A stretch of DNA of 64,000 nucleotides, from contig NZ_CP126446.1 in assembly GCF_030166655.1 (NCBI RefSeq), forward strand, positions 434,001-498,000, written 5' to 3'. A model generated the notes under the pieces. That model saw only the letters and a program-made list of their open reading frames with translations. It was not told the origin of the DNA and did not search any database. The position numbers were made by a program, and so were the translations under genes. The stretch is from Pontibacillus chungwhensis. Its GTDB lineage: Bacteria; Bacillota; Bacilli; Bacillales; BH030062. Shown in pieces: positions 8,597 through 15,174 of this stretch. Position 1 is the first letter of the stretch; every line of letters begins with the position of its first letter.

Positions 8597-8779
8597 TTAA
8601 TTTTGTTCTGGATTCTTTGATTTGCGTGCGCGTTTAGCTGATTCTTTGTGTGCTTTATTCGCTGCAGCACTTCCGAATTCGCCCGCCACTTCCTGCCCGA
8701 ATTCTACATCCATTTTCTTCGGTTCAAATCCTTTTTTATGCTTTTGTTCTGCGTCATGCTTCTTTGTTTTCTTTGCCAT
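8597..8779 (-). CDS. Small basic protein, probably forespore-expressed (SASP-like)
   Basis: 60 residues, about one-quarter Lys or Arg, low in hydrophobics. It begins MAKKTKKHDAEQKHKKG, has a central EFGQEVAGEFGS stretch and ends in KRARKSKNPEQN. It is not a recognisable alpha/beta or gamma SASP, though the EFGxE stretch and composition recall small spore proteins such as gamma-type SASP or YfhD-like proteins. AGGAGGG lies nine bases before the ATG. The upstream DNA matches a sigma-G promoter very well, which supports expression in the forespore. Role proposed by inference only. Confidence 0.65.
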   Translation of the reverse strand: MAKKTKKHDAEQKHKKGFEPKKMDVEFGQEVAGEFGSAAANKAHKESAKRARKSKNPEQN

Positions 8780-8806
8780 GGTTGATTCCCTCCTTTTGTT
8801 CAGCTT

Positions 8807-8837
8807 TAGTATGTTTTCTCTGACAGTGGTTTATACA
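8807..8837 (-). promoter_or_regulatory. Sigma-G-type forespore promoter
   Basis: Read on the minus strand, TGTATA is followed by 18 bases and then CATACTA, close to the B. subtilis sigma-G consensus (TGAATA, 17-18, CATACTA). The -10 ends 28 bases before the start codon of the small basic protein. Confidence 0.6.
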
Positions 8838-8949
8838 GAAGCTTTCCGTTATCAAAAGAAGGAGAATTCGTTATAATGGGATTTAAAGGAATAATATTAC
8901 AGAAGGCTGATAACGTTTTACGAATACATAAGGAAAGGGATTGGGCGGA

Positions 8950-9180
8950 ATGAGTATTGGGGCCATGATTCATATCGTAGTGATTGGACTTTTGTTTGTT
9001 ACCTCGGTTTATGCTGGGAACTGTGTGAAGGAACGATCAGATGGCGTGAGAGGTGCGCTCGTAAGTGGAGCGATTCCTGTCCTATTCTATCTGTTGTTCA
9101 CCTATAGTCCTGCTCTTTTGCTTTCCCCGTTCTTTGTCCTCATCATGGTGATGACGTGGAGAAGAACAGACACGGCCTAA
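8950..9180 (+). CDS. Small two-helix membrane protein
   Basis: 76 residues. Two or three hydrophobic segments (about 5-22, 37-55 and 54-72) separated by a charged loop, CVKERSDGVRG. No known family is recognised. The ATG at 8950 is preferred over the in-frame TTG at 8941, which would overlap the AAGGAAAGGG ribosome binding site. It is monocistronic, followed by a strong terminator. Confidence 0.55.
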   Translation: MSIGAMIHIVVIGLLFVTSVYAGNCVKERSDGVRGALVSGAIPVLFYLLFTYSPALLLSPFFVLIMVMTWRRTDTA

Positions 9181-9195
9181 CTACAACACGGAACG

Positions 9196-9238
9196 GACCT
9201 CGGTTGCTAAGGTTTTCCCTTAGCAACCGAGGTCTTTT
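9196..9238 (+). terminator. Strong terminator before sigM
   Basis: A 17-bp stem (GACCTCGGTTGCTAAGG and its complement) with a short T-rich loop, followed by TTTT. Confidence 0.85.
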
Positions 9239-9275
9239 GACTATGGAGCGAATGAGAATAAAAAGTTGAATAACC

Positions 9276-9302
9276 TGCAACTTTTTCCAAATGAAATACG
9301 TG
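9276..9302 (+). promoter_or_regulatory. Putative ECF (sigma-M autoregulatory) promoter
   Basis: TGCAAC at 9276-9281, 17 bases, then CGTG at 9299-9302, 25 bases before the sigM start. ECF promoters of Bacillus have an AAC-containing -35 and a CGT-type -10. The -35 is also one arm of an inverted repeat (AAAAAGTTG at 9260-9268, CAACTTTTT at 9278-9286). Confidence 0.5.
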
Positions 9303-9326
9303 GTTAGGTCAGAAGGGAGGGGAGCC

Positions 9327-9827
9327 ATGGAGATAGAGGAGTACTATGAACAATATGTAAAAGATGTGTACCGATATATCTTATCGATGTGTGGCGACCC
9401 TTACCTTGCAGAAGATGTCACGCAAGATACGTTTATCAAGGCTTTTCAATCTCTTGGAGCGAACCCGCCAATGCGGGTGAAGCCTTGGCTGTTTACGATC
9501 GCTTACAGAGTCTTTGTAGACAATCACCGGAAAACGAAGCGGATCCATCCAAAAGACCCAAGCGATTTCAGGACTTTGGCTGATTCCGTAACAACGGAAG
9601 ATCAAGCGGTAGATCGCTCGAAGCAGGAGGTCTTCTACGAGTTGTTACAAGAGCTGCCAGACAATCAGAGACAAGCGATTCTGTTGGTGGATGTGAATGA
9701 ATTGTCGATTAAGGAAGCTTCACAAGTCTTATCGATCAAAGAAAATACATGTAAGAGTCATCTGTTCCGCGGACGGACGAAGATAAAGAAGTGGATTCAT
9801 GAAAGGTGGGAGGAAGATGACGGATGA
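9327..9827 (+). CDS. sigM: ECF RNA polymerase sigma factor SigM
   Basis: 166 residues. Region 2 contains YYEQYVKDVYRYILSMCGD and the core-binding helix LAEDVTQDTFIKAF; region 4 has LPDNQRQAILLVDVNELSIKEASQVLSI with the HTH ENTCKSHLFRGRTKIK. It is assigned to sigma-M because the next two genes match YhdL and YhdK, the known anti-sigma-M pair, in the same order. Sigma-M controls cell-wall, salt and antibiotic stress genes in Bacillus. The ATG at 9327 follows GGGAGGGG; an in-frame ATG at 9291 lies inside the promoter. The gene overlaps yhdL by 11 bases. Confidence 0.9.
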   Translation: MEIEEYYEQYVKDVYRYILSMCGDPYLAEDVTQDTFIKAFQSLGANPPMRVKPWLFTIAYRVFVDNHRKTKRIHPKDPSDFRTLADSVTTEDQAVDRSKQEVFYELLQELPDNQRQAILLVDVNELSIKEASQVLSIKENTCKSHLFRGRTKIKKWIHERWEEDDG

Positions 9828-10902
9828 TTTTAAAGAGCGTCTACGGCGCTATCAGGAAGGGGAATTATCGAAAGAGGAAGAAGACGAAATGGAGCAAGAT
9901 TTGGATAAGTTTGATGTGTATCAATCATTTCTTGAGGAGCAGTCAGAAGAGAAAGAAGAGCCTTTTATTAATAGTCAGGAAGTCATCCGGAAGGGATGGT
10001 TCTACCAGCGCTTTTCCCTGATTGCGACTGTACTGACGGTTTTACTCCTCATTATCCCAGTTCTTGAATTAGGCAGTAAGATGTATTATGTCGGGAAAGC
10101 AGGAAAGCTTGTTGATCTCACAACGAAAACCATTTATCTGACAGAACCGAATGTCACCATTGATGACGATCGTCTGGACGTTCGCGCCAGATTCTTTAAC
10201 CTTACGTTTTCCCTTGATCTCTACAAACAAATAGGCGGGGAGAAGGTTCGGATTGGAGATTGGGATGTGCTTTATGAGCTCGATAAGGTGGATTATCCTG
10301 ATTATCCGGACCGGGAGTATGTGATTGGGGATCCACCACTTGATATCCCCCATCCAGAAGAGAAAAAGCTTTATCATCCTGATGACCCTGCACCCAATTC
10401 TGATTGGGAGCGCTTAGAAGCATTGCCTGATGGCACGGTAGCTGAAGTATATGTATCCTTTGATCAGCTTTATGAGGAAGGAGAAGTATTGAACCTACTT
10501 GGGTCCATGCGAAGTGAATGGCAGTGGTTTGCTGTTAACACAGGTCTTGAGGCAAGTGGTAAAAGCACAGAAGGCGGCTATCTAACGCCAATTGGTTATC
10601 CAACGGATTCAAACGAGCGGGTATGGTCCCCCCGTGAAGGAATCGATGATAATGGCAGCTCGAACAAGGAGCAATTCCTCCGGGTTATGAGGGAGTTAGA
10701 ACAGTATGAAGAACAGGCAACAGATATAGCCAGGACCAAGTGGCTTGACCTTAAAGAACGGAATGATTACCTAGACAAGAACGGCGTTACAATCTATGGC
10801 GGTGTCGTGACAGGACCTGTAGAAGAATTGCTGTCTTTACGTGACAAAAAGGAAATTCAGCATATGAAAGTCGGGGAGGTGCGCTTATGGAATTACGATT
10901 GA
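9817..10902 (+). CDS. yhdL: Anti-sigma-M factor YhdL
   Basis: 361 residues, single-pass membrane protein. The cytoplasmic N-terminus (1-62, FKERLRRYQEGELSKEEEDEME) binds the sigma factor in this family (Sigma_reg_N). A transmembrane helix spans about 66-86. The extracellular part carries the Sigma_reg_C domain ending in NGVTIYGGVVTGPVEELL and VGEVRLWNYD, which closely follows the end of B. subtilis YhdL as I recall it. It holds sigma-M inactive at the membrane until envelope stress. The start overlaps sigM and GGGAGG lies just before it, indicating translational coupling. Confidence 0.9.
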   Translation: MTDDFKERLRRYQEGELSKEEEDEMEQDLDKFDVYQSFLEEQSEEKEEPFINSQEVIRKGWFYQRFSLIATVLTVLLLIIPVLELGSKMYYVGKAGKLVDLTTKTIYLTEPNVTIDDDRLDVRARFFNLTFSLDLYKQIGGEKVRIGDWDVLYELDKVDYPDYPDREYVIGDPPLDIPHPEEKKLYHPDDPAPNSDWERLEALPDGTVAEVYVSFDQLYEEGEVLNLLGSMRSEWQWFAVNTGLEASGKSTEGGYLTPIGYPTDSNERVWSPREGIDDNGSSNKEQFLRVMRELEQYEEQATDIARTKWLDLKERNDYLDKNGVTIYGGVVTGPVEELLSLRDKKEIQHMKVGEVRLWNYD

Positions 10903-11186
10903 AAAAAGGCTCTTCTAATGAAACGCGCTTTGGGATGGTATCCATCATCCTAGCCCTTATCTTCTTAGTGTTTCTGAACGCTTTGGTGCTAACGGATCGT
11001 ATGATTCTTCCGGGTGCTTTGTTCATGCCATTACCTGGTATTGGGATCGTTTTTGGATTAATTGGGCTGATTAGGTTGAGAAAGAAATTCTCTTATTCTG
11101 TCTTTGGAATTCTGTTGAACGGTGCTTGCTACGTTATTTTATTCTTATATTTTGTGGCCAGTTTATCCGTTTATCCAATTCCCTAA
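10887..11186 (+). CDS. yhdK: YhdK-like membrane partner of the anti-sigma-M complex
   Basis: 99 residues with three hydrophobic helices (about 17-36, 44-62 and 70-96) after a short basic N-terminus. Size, position and topology match YhdK, which works with YhdL to restrain sigma-M. It overlaps the 3' end of yhdL by 16 bases, with GGGGAGGT before the ATG, so the three genes form one operon. Sequence similarity of YhdK proteins is low, so the name relies mainly on synteny. Confidence 0.75.
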   Translation: MELRLKKGSSNETRFGMVSIILALIFLVFLNALVLTDRMILPGALFMPLPGIGIVFGLIGLIRLRKKFSYSVFGILLNGACYVILFLYFVASLSVYPIP

Positions 11187-11218
11187 TGGTGAGGGAACTT
11201 TTTAGAGGAGGGTAAGCT

Positions 11219-11500
11219 TTGAATAAAAGAGCTTTTCATATCTATAATATACTGGTTTTACTGGTGCTTCTTTGTTTCAATCTTCTCGTTTTATTTGCGT
11301 TTGGGATAGGTGAAGGTGGTATAGATGTTGCGGCAATGGTCGCGCTCGTGTTCTCATTTTTGCTTTGGGGCGTATTTTATTTCATTCAATTTGTTCGAAA
11401 CGAGAAAGTATGGAGAATAGCCTGGTTCTGTATTATGGTGGTTGTCCTGTACTTGTGGGAAACAGGGTATGGGGCCTGGGTTGGCAGGGTGATCTTTTAA
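11219..11500 (+). CDS. Small three-helix membrane protein
   Basis: 93 residues with helices near 8-32, 40-62 and 69-88. The start is a TTG placed six bases after GAGGAGGG. It follows yhdK by 32 bases without an obvious terminator, so it may be read from the sigM operon, although it is not part of the classical three-gene set. No family is recognised. Confidence 0.55.
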   Translation: MNKRAFHIYNILVLLVLLCFNLLVLFAFGIGEGGIDVAAMVALVFSFLLWGVFYFIQFVRNEKVWRIAWFCIMVVVLYLWETGYGAWVGRVIF

Positions 11501-11618
11501 AGGATTATAGCCGTTGTGTGAATAGATGCCTATTTCTCCGCTTAAATCATTCAATATCGGGTAATGGAATTAAATAAGTCCATACTGAAGATGAGATGAT
11601 TGATTGGAGGAAGAAACG

Positions 11619-12083
11619 ATGAAGAAAATGAACCGAGGAATTCTGACCGCGATCTCATCCATTGGAATCGCACAGGCACTTAAGATCCTGACCCATAAGA
11701 AGCTTTCAGGAAAATGGGATGTAACGCAGGTTGCCACAACAGGCGGGATGCCAAGCTCACACTCTGCCGGCGTGTGTGCGCTCGCCACATACTTAGCTTC
11801 TCATAAAGGAACACGTCACACCGAAACAGCTCTAGCAACCGTCTTCGGAGCAATTGTCATGTATGATGCACAAGGCATTCGCCGCCACACTGGTGAAATT
11901 GCACGCCTTGTTAATGAATTAGAAGATAGTTTTGCCTCTTTAGCTGGTGACTTTCCTAGCTTTGAATTTGTAGAACGTGAGAAAGAATTAAAAGAACTTC
12001 TCGGCCACCAACCTGTTGAGGTACTAGGTGGAGCCATCTTAGGATGTTTACTAGGCTTTGGTTCTGCGAAACTGGAGAAGTAA
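11619..12083 (+). CDS. Divergent PAP2 family protein (YuiD-like, DUF212)
   Basis: 154 residues. The family signature GGMPSSHSAGVCALATYL sits near residues 44-61, and YDAQGIRRHTGEIA near 86-99, matching the phosphatase-like motifs of the DUF212/divergent PAP2 group. Three or four hydrophobic segments suggest a membrane protein. Homologues occur in most Bacillaceae as single genes; the substrate, presumably a phospholipid or polyprenyl phosphate, is unproven. The ATG follows GGAGG by eight bases. Confidence 0.85.
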   Translation: MKKMNRGILTAISSIGIAQALKILTHKKLSGKWDVTQVATTGGMPSSHSAGVCALATYLASHKGTRHTETALATVFGAIVMYDAQGIRRHTGEIARLVNELEDSFASLAGDFPSFEFVEREKELKELLGHQPVEVLGGAILGCLLGFGSAKLEK

Positions 12084-12095
12084 TGAACGTATACG

Positions 12096-12127
12096 GAACC
12101 TCTCATACACACGTATGGGAGGTTTTT
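12096..12127 (+). terminator. Terminator of the PAP2-like gene
   Basis: AACCTCTCATAC and GTATGGGAGGTT enclose ACAC and are followed by TTTTT. Confidence 0.85.
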
Positions 12128-12220
12128 TTAGTAAGAGGAACCATATCTATAGGAAATGTCAATATATATCAGAATCGGAAGCGCTATCAAATTCTATATA
12201 TGACAAAATCGTGAGAACAG

Positions 12221-12269
12221 TTGCTGATTAGAGGAAACAAGCATATGATTATATGTGAAATAGTTCACA
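12221..12269 (+). promoter_or_regulatory. Promoter with Fnr/CRP-type box for the formate/nitrite channel
   Basis: TTGCTG (12221-12226), 17 bases, TATGAT (12244-12249) form a sigma-A promoter. TGTGAAATAGTTCACA at 12254-12269 is a full match to the B. subtilis Fnr palindrome TGTGA-N6-TCACA. It overlaps the expected transcription start, a position that suggests repression from this promoter rather than activation. Confidence 0.6.
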
Positions 12270-12292
12270 AGTTAATTGAGGTGGTGGTTAAC

Positions 12293-13135
12293 ATGGAGGA
12301 GAAAACGATTGACCTACTTATAGAAAAAGCATTAGGGAAGAAAGAAATGGTGGAGGTGAGCCCGAGTCATTATTTAATAAGGGCGGCGCTCGCAGGCATA
12401 TATATTGGATTTGCACTTATTCTATCTTTTCAATTGGCCCAACCGTTCTATGAACAGCATGCACCTTCAACCTATTTGATAAACGCTTTGTTCTTCGGGA
12501 TTGCCTTTTGCTTAATTATTTATGGCGGTTCAGAACTCTTTACATCCAATACGATGTATATGACGGTGTCTTCATTAAAGAAAGAAACCACCTGGGTGGA
12601 TACGCTAAAGGTGTGGGGCTACTGTTATGCCGGAAATGTGGTCGGCATCCTATTCTTTACCGGAATGATCTACATGACAGGCTTACTTCAAACAATTCTG
12701 CCAGACGAATCCTTGCTCATTGCAGCTGCCGAGAAGAAAATGAACGTCCCGACTTCTCAACTATTCTTCCGCGCCATCTTAGCAAACTGGCTTGTGTGTT
12801 TAGCCGTATGGCTTCCAATGCAAGTCAAAGAAGATATCTCAAAGATTCTCTTGATGATGCTTCTCGTGTTCACCTTTTTCATTTCAGGCTATGAACACAG
12901 CATTGCCAACATCGCCTTATTCTCACTAGCCCTCTCATCCCCTCACACAGCACTCGTGAGCATGGGAGGATTCATCCATAACCTAATCCCTGTCACCCTT
13001 GGCAACATCATCGGAGGTGGTTTCTTTGTCGGAGCCGTCTACGTCTACTTAAATCAGAAAAAACAACCAGCTCCAATGTCCATAAAAGCACTAAAGCCAT
13101 TAAAAAAACGCCCATCCAAAACCTCGCATGTTTAA
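12293..13135 (+). CDS. Formate/nitrite transporter (FNT) family channel
   Basis: 280 residues with six predicted membrane helices. The FNT omega-loop motif is visible as YGGSELFTSNTMYMTV, and ILANWLVCLAVWLPMQV holds the central N-W-x-V-C segment with the conserved Asn. Family members carry formate, nitrite or hydrosulfide. The ATG at 12293 has GAGGTGG about ten bases upstream. The Fnr-type box in front and the following DUF2294 gene, a family often found next to formate dehydrogenase genes, favour formate; that choice is inference. The C-terminus is basic and cytoplasmic. Confidence 0.85.
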   Translation: MEEKTIDLLIEKALGKKEMVEVSPSHYLIRAALAGIYIGFALILSFQLAQPFYEQHAPSTYLINALFFGIAFCLIIYGGSELFTSNTMYMTVSSLKKETTWVDTLKVWGYCYAGNVVGILFFTGMIYMTGLLQTILPDESLLIAAAEKKMNVPTSQLFFRAILANWLVCLAVWLPMQVKEDISKILLMMLLVFTFFISGYEHSIANIALFSLALSSPHTALVSMGGFIHNLIPVTLGNIIGGGFFVGAVYVYLNQKKQPAPMSIKALKPLKKRPSKTSHV

Positions 13136-13156
13136 GTTAGATCTAGAGGGGGAGAA

Positions 13157-13188
13157 TACTCTTTTTACTTTCGCTTGAGTAAAAGGTT
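13157..13188 (+). terminator. Probable terminator of the FNT gene
   Basis: CTTTTTACT and AGTAAAAGG pair around a seven-base loop, about 25 bases after the stop. The T-run lies in the left arm, so efficiency is uncertain. Confidence 0.45.
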
Positions 13189-13223
13189 GAATAACTGGTG
13201 ATTTTCAAGGTATGCCTACAGCT

Positions 13224-13470
13224 GTGGGGACGCTCGTAAAACTATAGTCAGGGGTGTCTGGGGAACGGGGAGACTCCTACGGGAGAGAGAGGTAGACGAG
13301 ACCCCGGAATGAGCGTAGCGATTGAGGAGGAACATATAAGGAAGCGGAAGTTCGACTAAAACCGTCACGTCCTGTGACAACGTCGAACGACCCCACCTCG
13401 TGTGGGGCCCGTGGAAAGCGAGTCGTTCCCCAGACACCCCAACCTCTCATCAAACATAGCGTTCCCAACC
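13224..13470 (-). repeat. Long-hairpin repeat element, copy 1 (inverted orientation, with insert)
   Basis: The core 13251-13440 has exact inverted ends, GGGGTGTCTGGGGAACG and its complement. Inside are the conserved blocks GACTCGCTTTCC and GGAGTCTCCCCGTTCCCC, here on the minus strand relative to the other three copies. An outer stem (GGGACGCT with AGCGTTCCC) encloses unpaired 15-18 base strips. About 60 extra bases with their own small hairpins replace the middle. See copies at 29496, 33904 and 61194. Confidence 0.8.
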
Positions 13471-13566
13471 CCATAAAATGTATTATATTCAAGCTTCCTA
13501 AATGGAGCATGAATATATAAATAACTTTGTTTCACCAAGTTTTAACATTATTATTTAAAAATAATG

Positions 13567-13678
13567 GAAACAGCGTTATAATAGCTGTGGGAGAAATGAA
13601 TAAACTTTTCTCCAATAATAGAAAACCACAAGTACTGTCTACCGAAGCCATCGAAGGTCAGCCTTCTTTGGCTTTTTT
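13567..13678 (+). promoter_or_regulatory. Promoter and 5' leader with terminator ahead of the DUF2294 gene
   Basis: TTTAAA, 17 bases, TATAAT starts a transcript near 13588. The leader holds a first hairpin (GGGAGAA with TTCTCC) and an intrinsic terminator at 13644-13678 (AAGCCA/GAAGG arms pairing with CCTTC/TGGCTT, then six T). The gene starts 110 bases beyond. This arrangement fits an attenuator or riboswitch; I do not recognise the class. Confidence 0.45.
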
Positions 13679-13789
13679 GAACGCTCCAATTCAACTCACA
13701 TGCAGCTTCGGCAATCTTTTGTTTAGCTTATTTTCTCAAGTGGTATATCGAAGAATAATAGAAACTGCAAGAGAAAAGGGTTGAGAGAG

Positions 13790-14488
13790 ATGGAAGAGAA
13801 GTCTATGCAAGCTGAGTTAGCGAGTTATACCGGAAAGCTTTTACGAGAGCATTATGGCAAAGGGCCGGCTTCGGTCTATGTTTCCATTAAGCATCCGTTT
13901 ATTACATTTTATCTTCGGGATTTCCTCACCCCAACAGAACGAGTGCTTCGTACTCAAGGGCACGATCAGAAGGTCGAAGAGACACGAGATCTCTTAATGA
14001 AGCAGGTGTTGCATGAATTAAAAGCCACCATAACCGTGGTAGCTGACCTGCATGTAGAGAACCTATATTATGACTGGTCATTAGAAAATCGGACAGGAGT
14101 GATCCTCGGCGTCCTGTCAGAAGATAAAACGAACAAAGATGAATCGTTTGCCGAATATCCGGCAAAAGATAAGCTGCATAAAGAAATTAATCGTGTAAGC
14201 GCACAAGTAGAAAAAGAACCGGAAGAGACCAATTCTCTCTATTTAAATGATCGAACGCTCGTTATTCAACGAAAAGGAATTCTAGTAGATATTGAGAGAG
14301 AATTAATTCGTTCTGGTTATGAGCAGCCGCTGCGTTTAAGTAAACGAAGGTTAGAGAAAGATATGCTCGATCGGAGACTCTATGAATCCATTTTGGATGT
14401 TCACATCATGGATACCTTTGTAGATTGGGACTTTCAATTGGATCAGAGTTTTATAACGTTAATCATTCAAAAGAATAAACCGATGTAG
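13790..14488 (+). CDS. DUF2294 domain protein (tandem domains)
   Basis: 232 residues built from two related halves (about 1-110 and 125-230), each ending in a YDWSLEN or VDWDFQL-type strand. The first half shows LREHYGKGPASVYVSI and FLTPTERVL, typical of DUF2294. The family is soluble and uncharacterised; it commonly neighbours formate dehydrogenase genes in Bacillus, and here it follows an FNT channel. The ATG at 13790 lies nine bases after AAAAGGG; the in-frame TTG at 13781 is too close to it. A leader with an intrinsic terminator precedes the gene. Confidence 0.8.
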   Translation: MEEKSMQAELASYTGKLLREHYGKGPASVYVSIKHPFITFYLRDFLTPTERVLRTQGHDQKVEETRDLLMKQVLHELKATITVVADLHVENLYYDWSLENRTGVILGVLSEDKTNKDESFAEYPAKDKLHKEINRVSAQVEKEPEETNSLYLNDRTLVIQRKGILVDIERELIRSGYEQPLRLSKRRLEKDMLDRRLYESILDVHIMDTFVDWDFQLDQSFITLIIQKNKPM

Positions 14489-14520
14489 GTGGAAATGGGC
14501 TAGACAATAGAGCTAGACAT

Positions 14521-14562
14521 AAGCCGAAAAGACGTCATGTGACGTCTTTTCGGCTTTTTTTT
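14521..14562 (+). terminator. Terminator of the DUF2294 gene
   Basis: AGCCGAAAAGACGTCA and its exact complement are separated by two bases and followed by eight T. Confidence 0.92.
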
Positions 14563-14600
14563 GTGGATAAATTGTAAAGAAAGAAAAGGAGTAATAGAAC

Positions 14601-15089
14601 ATGTTTGGAATTGCAGGAGCCATTAAACTGATCCTATCAGCATTTATTATTTTGCCCGTTGTATCAATCATTCGGGAAGGAGGTTATTTAATTGCTAGTT
14701 ATTTATTAGGGGCGAGCAGTTCGAAAGTGACAGTTGGCTGCGGTCCGAAAGTCTTTCAGCTAGGGGTTTTTGAAGTTCGTCGTTATTACTTTATGTACAG
14801 CTGGTGTAGCTATGATTCTTTGAAATTCGATAAGAAATGGGCGCACATTGTGATTTATTCAGCCCCTATTATGAGTAACATCATTGTTGCGATTGGAGTT
14901 AACGCTCTTTTAGCAGTCGATGGCATTCCCATGGAATCGTTCTGGACGCAGTTTATTTTCTATGCGTTTTATTTTGTCTTATTTGACTTTCTTCCTGTTT
15001 ATTATCCAGATGGACAGCCGAGTAATGGAAGGGTGATTTACGATTTGGTTCGTCATAACAAATTCCCGGACTTTGAAAAAGAGGGATGA
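14601..15089 (+). CDS. Site-2-protease-like (M50 fold) membrane protein lacking the zinc site
   Basis: 162 residues with about four membrane helices. Helix one ends in REGGYLIA (25-32), exactly where M50 proteases have HExxH, and the third conserved block DFLPVYYPDG (129-138) matches the NxxPxxxLDG motif. Both zinc-binding histidines are replaced (Arg25, Tyr29), while Glu26 and Asp137 remain. I infer a catalytically dead relative of small M50 peptidases, perhaps a scaffold or decoy. Family assignment rests on these motif positions and topology. AAAGGAG precedes the ATG. Confidence 0.55.
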   Translation: MFGIAGAIKLILSAFIILPVVSIIREGGYLIASYLLGASSSKVTVGCGPKVFQLGVFEVRRYYFMYSWCSYDSLKFDKKWAHIVIYSAPIMSNIIVAIGVNALLAVDGIPMESFWTQFIFYAFYFVLFDFLPVYYPDGQPSNGRVIYDLVRHNKFPDFEKEG

Positions 15090-15174
15090 TAAGACTTTTT
15101 TTCAAGTGGACGACCTCTAAACCTCCTGACCTGGGCATAAAGTGTAAAGAATAGCCTGGATAGGAGGAACATCA

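Noticed and set aside
13527-13784. An 85-codon ORF before the DUF2294 gene
   Set aside because: It runs through a promoter and an intrinsic terminator and has no ribosome site or recognisable protein.
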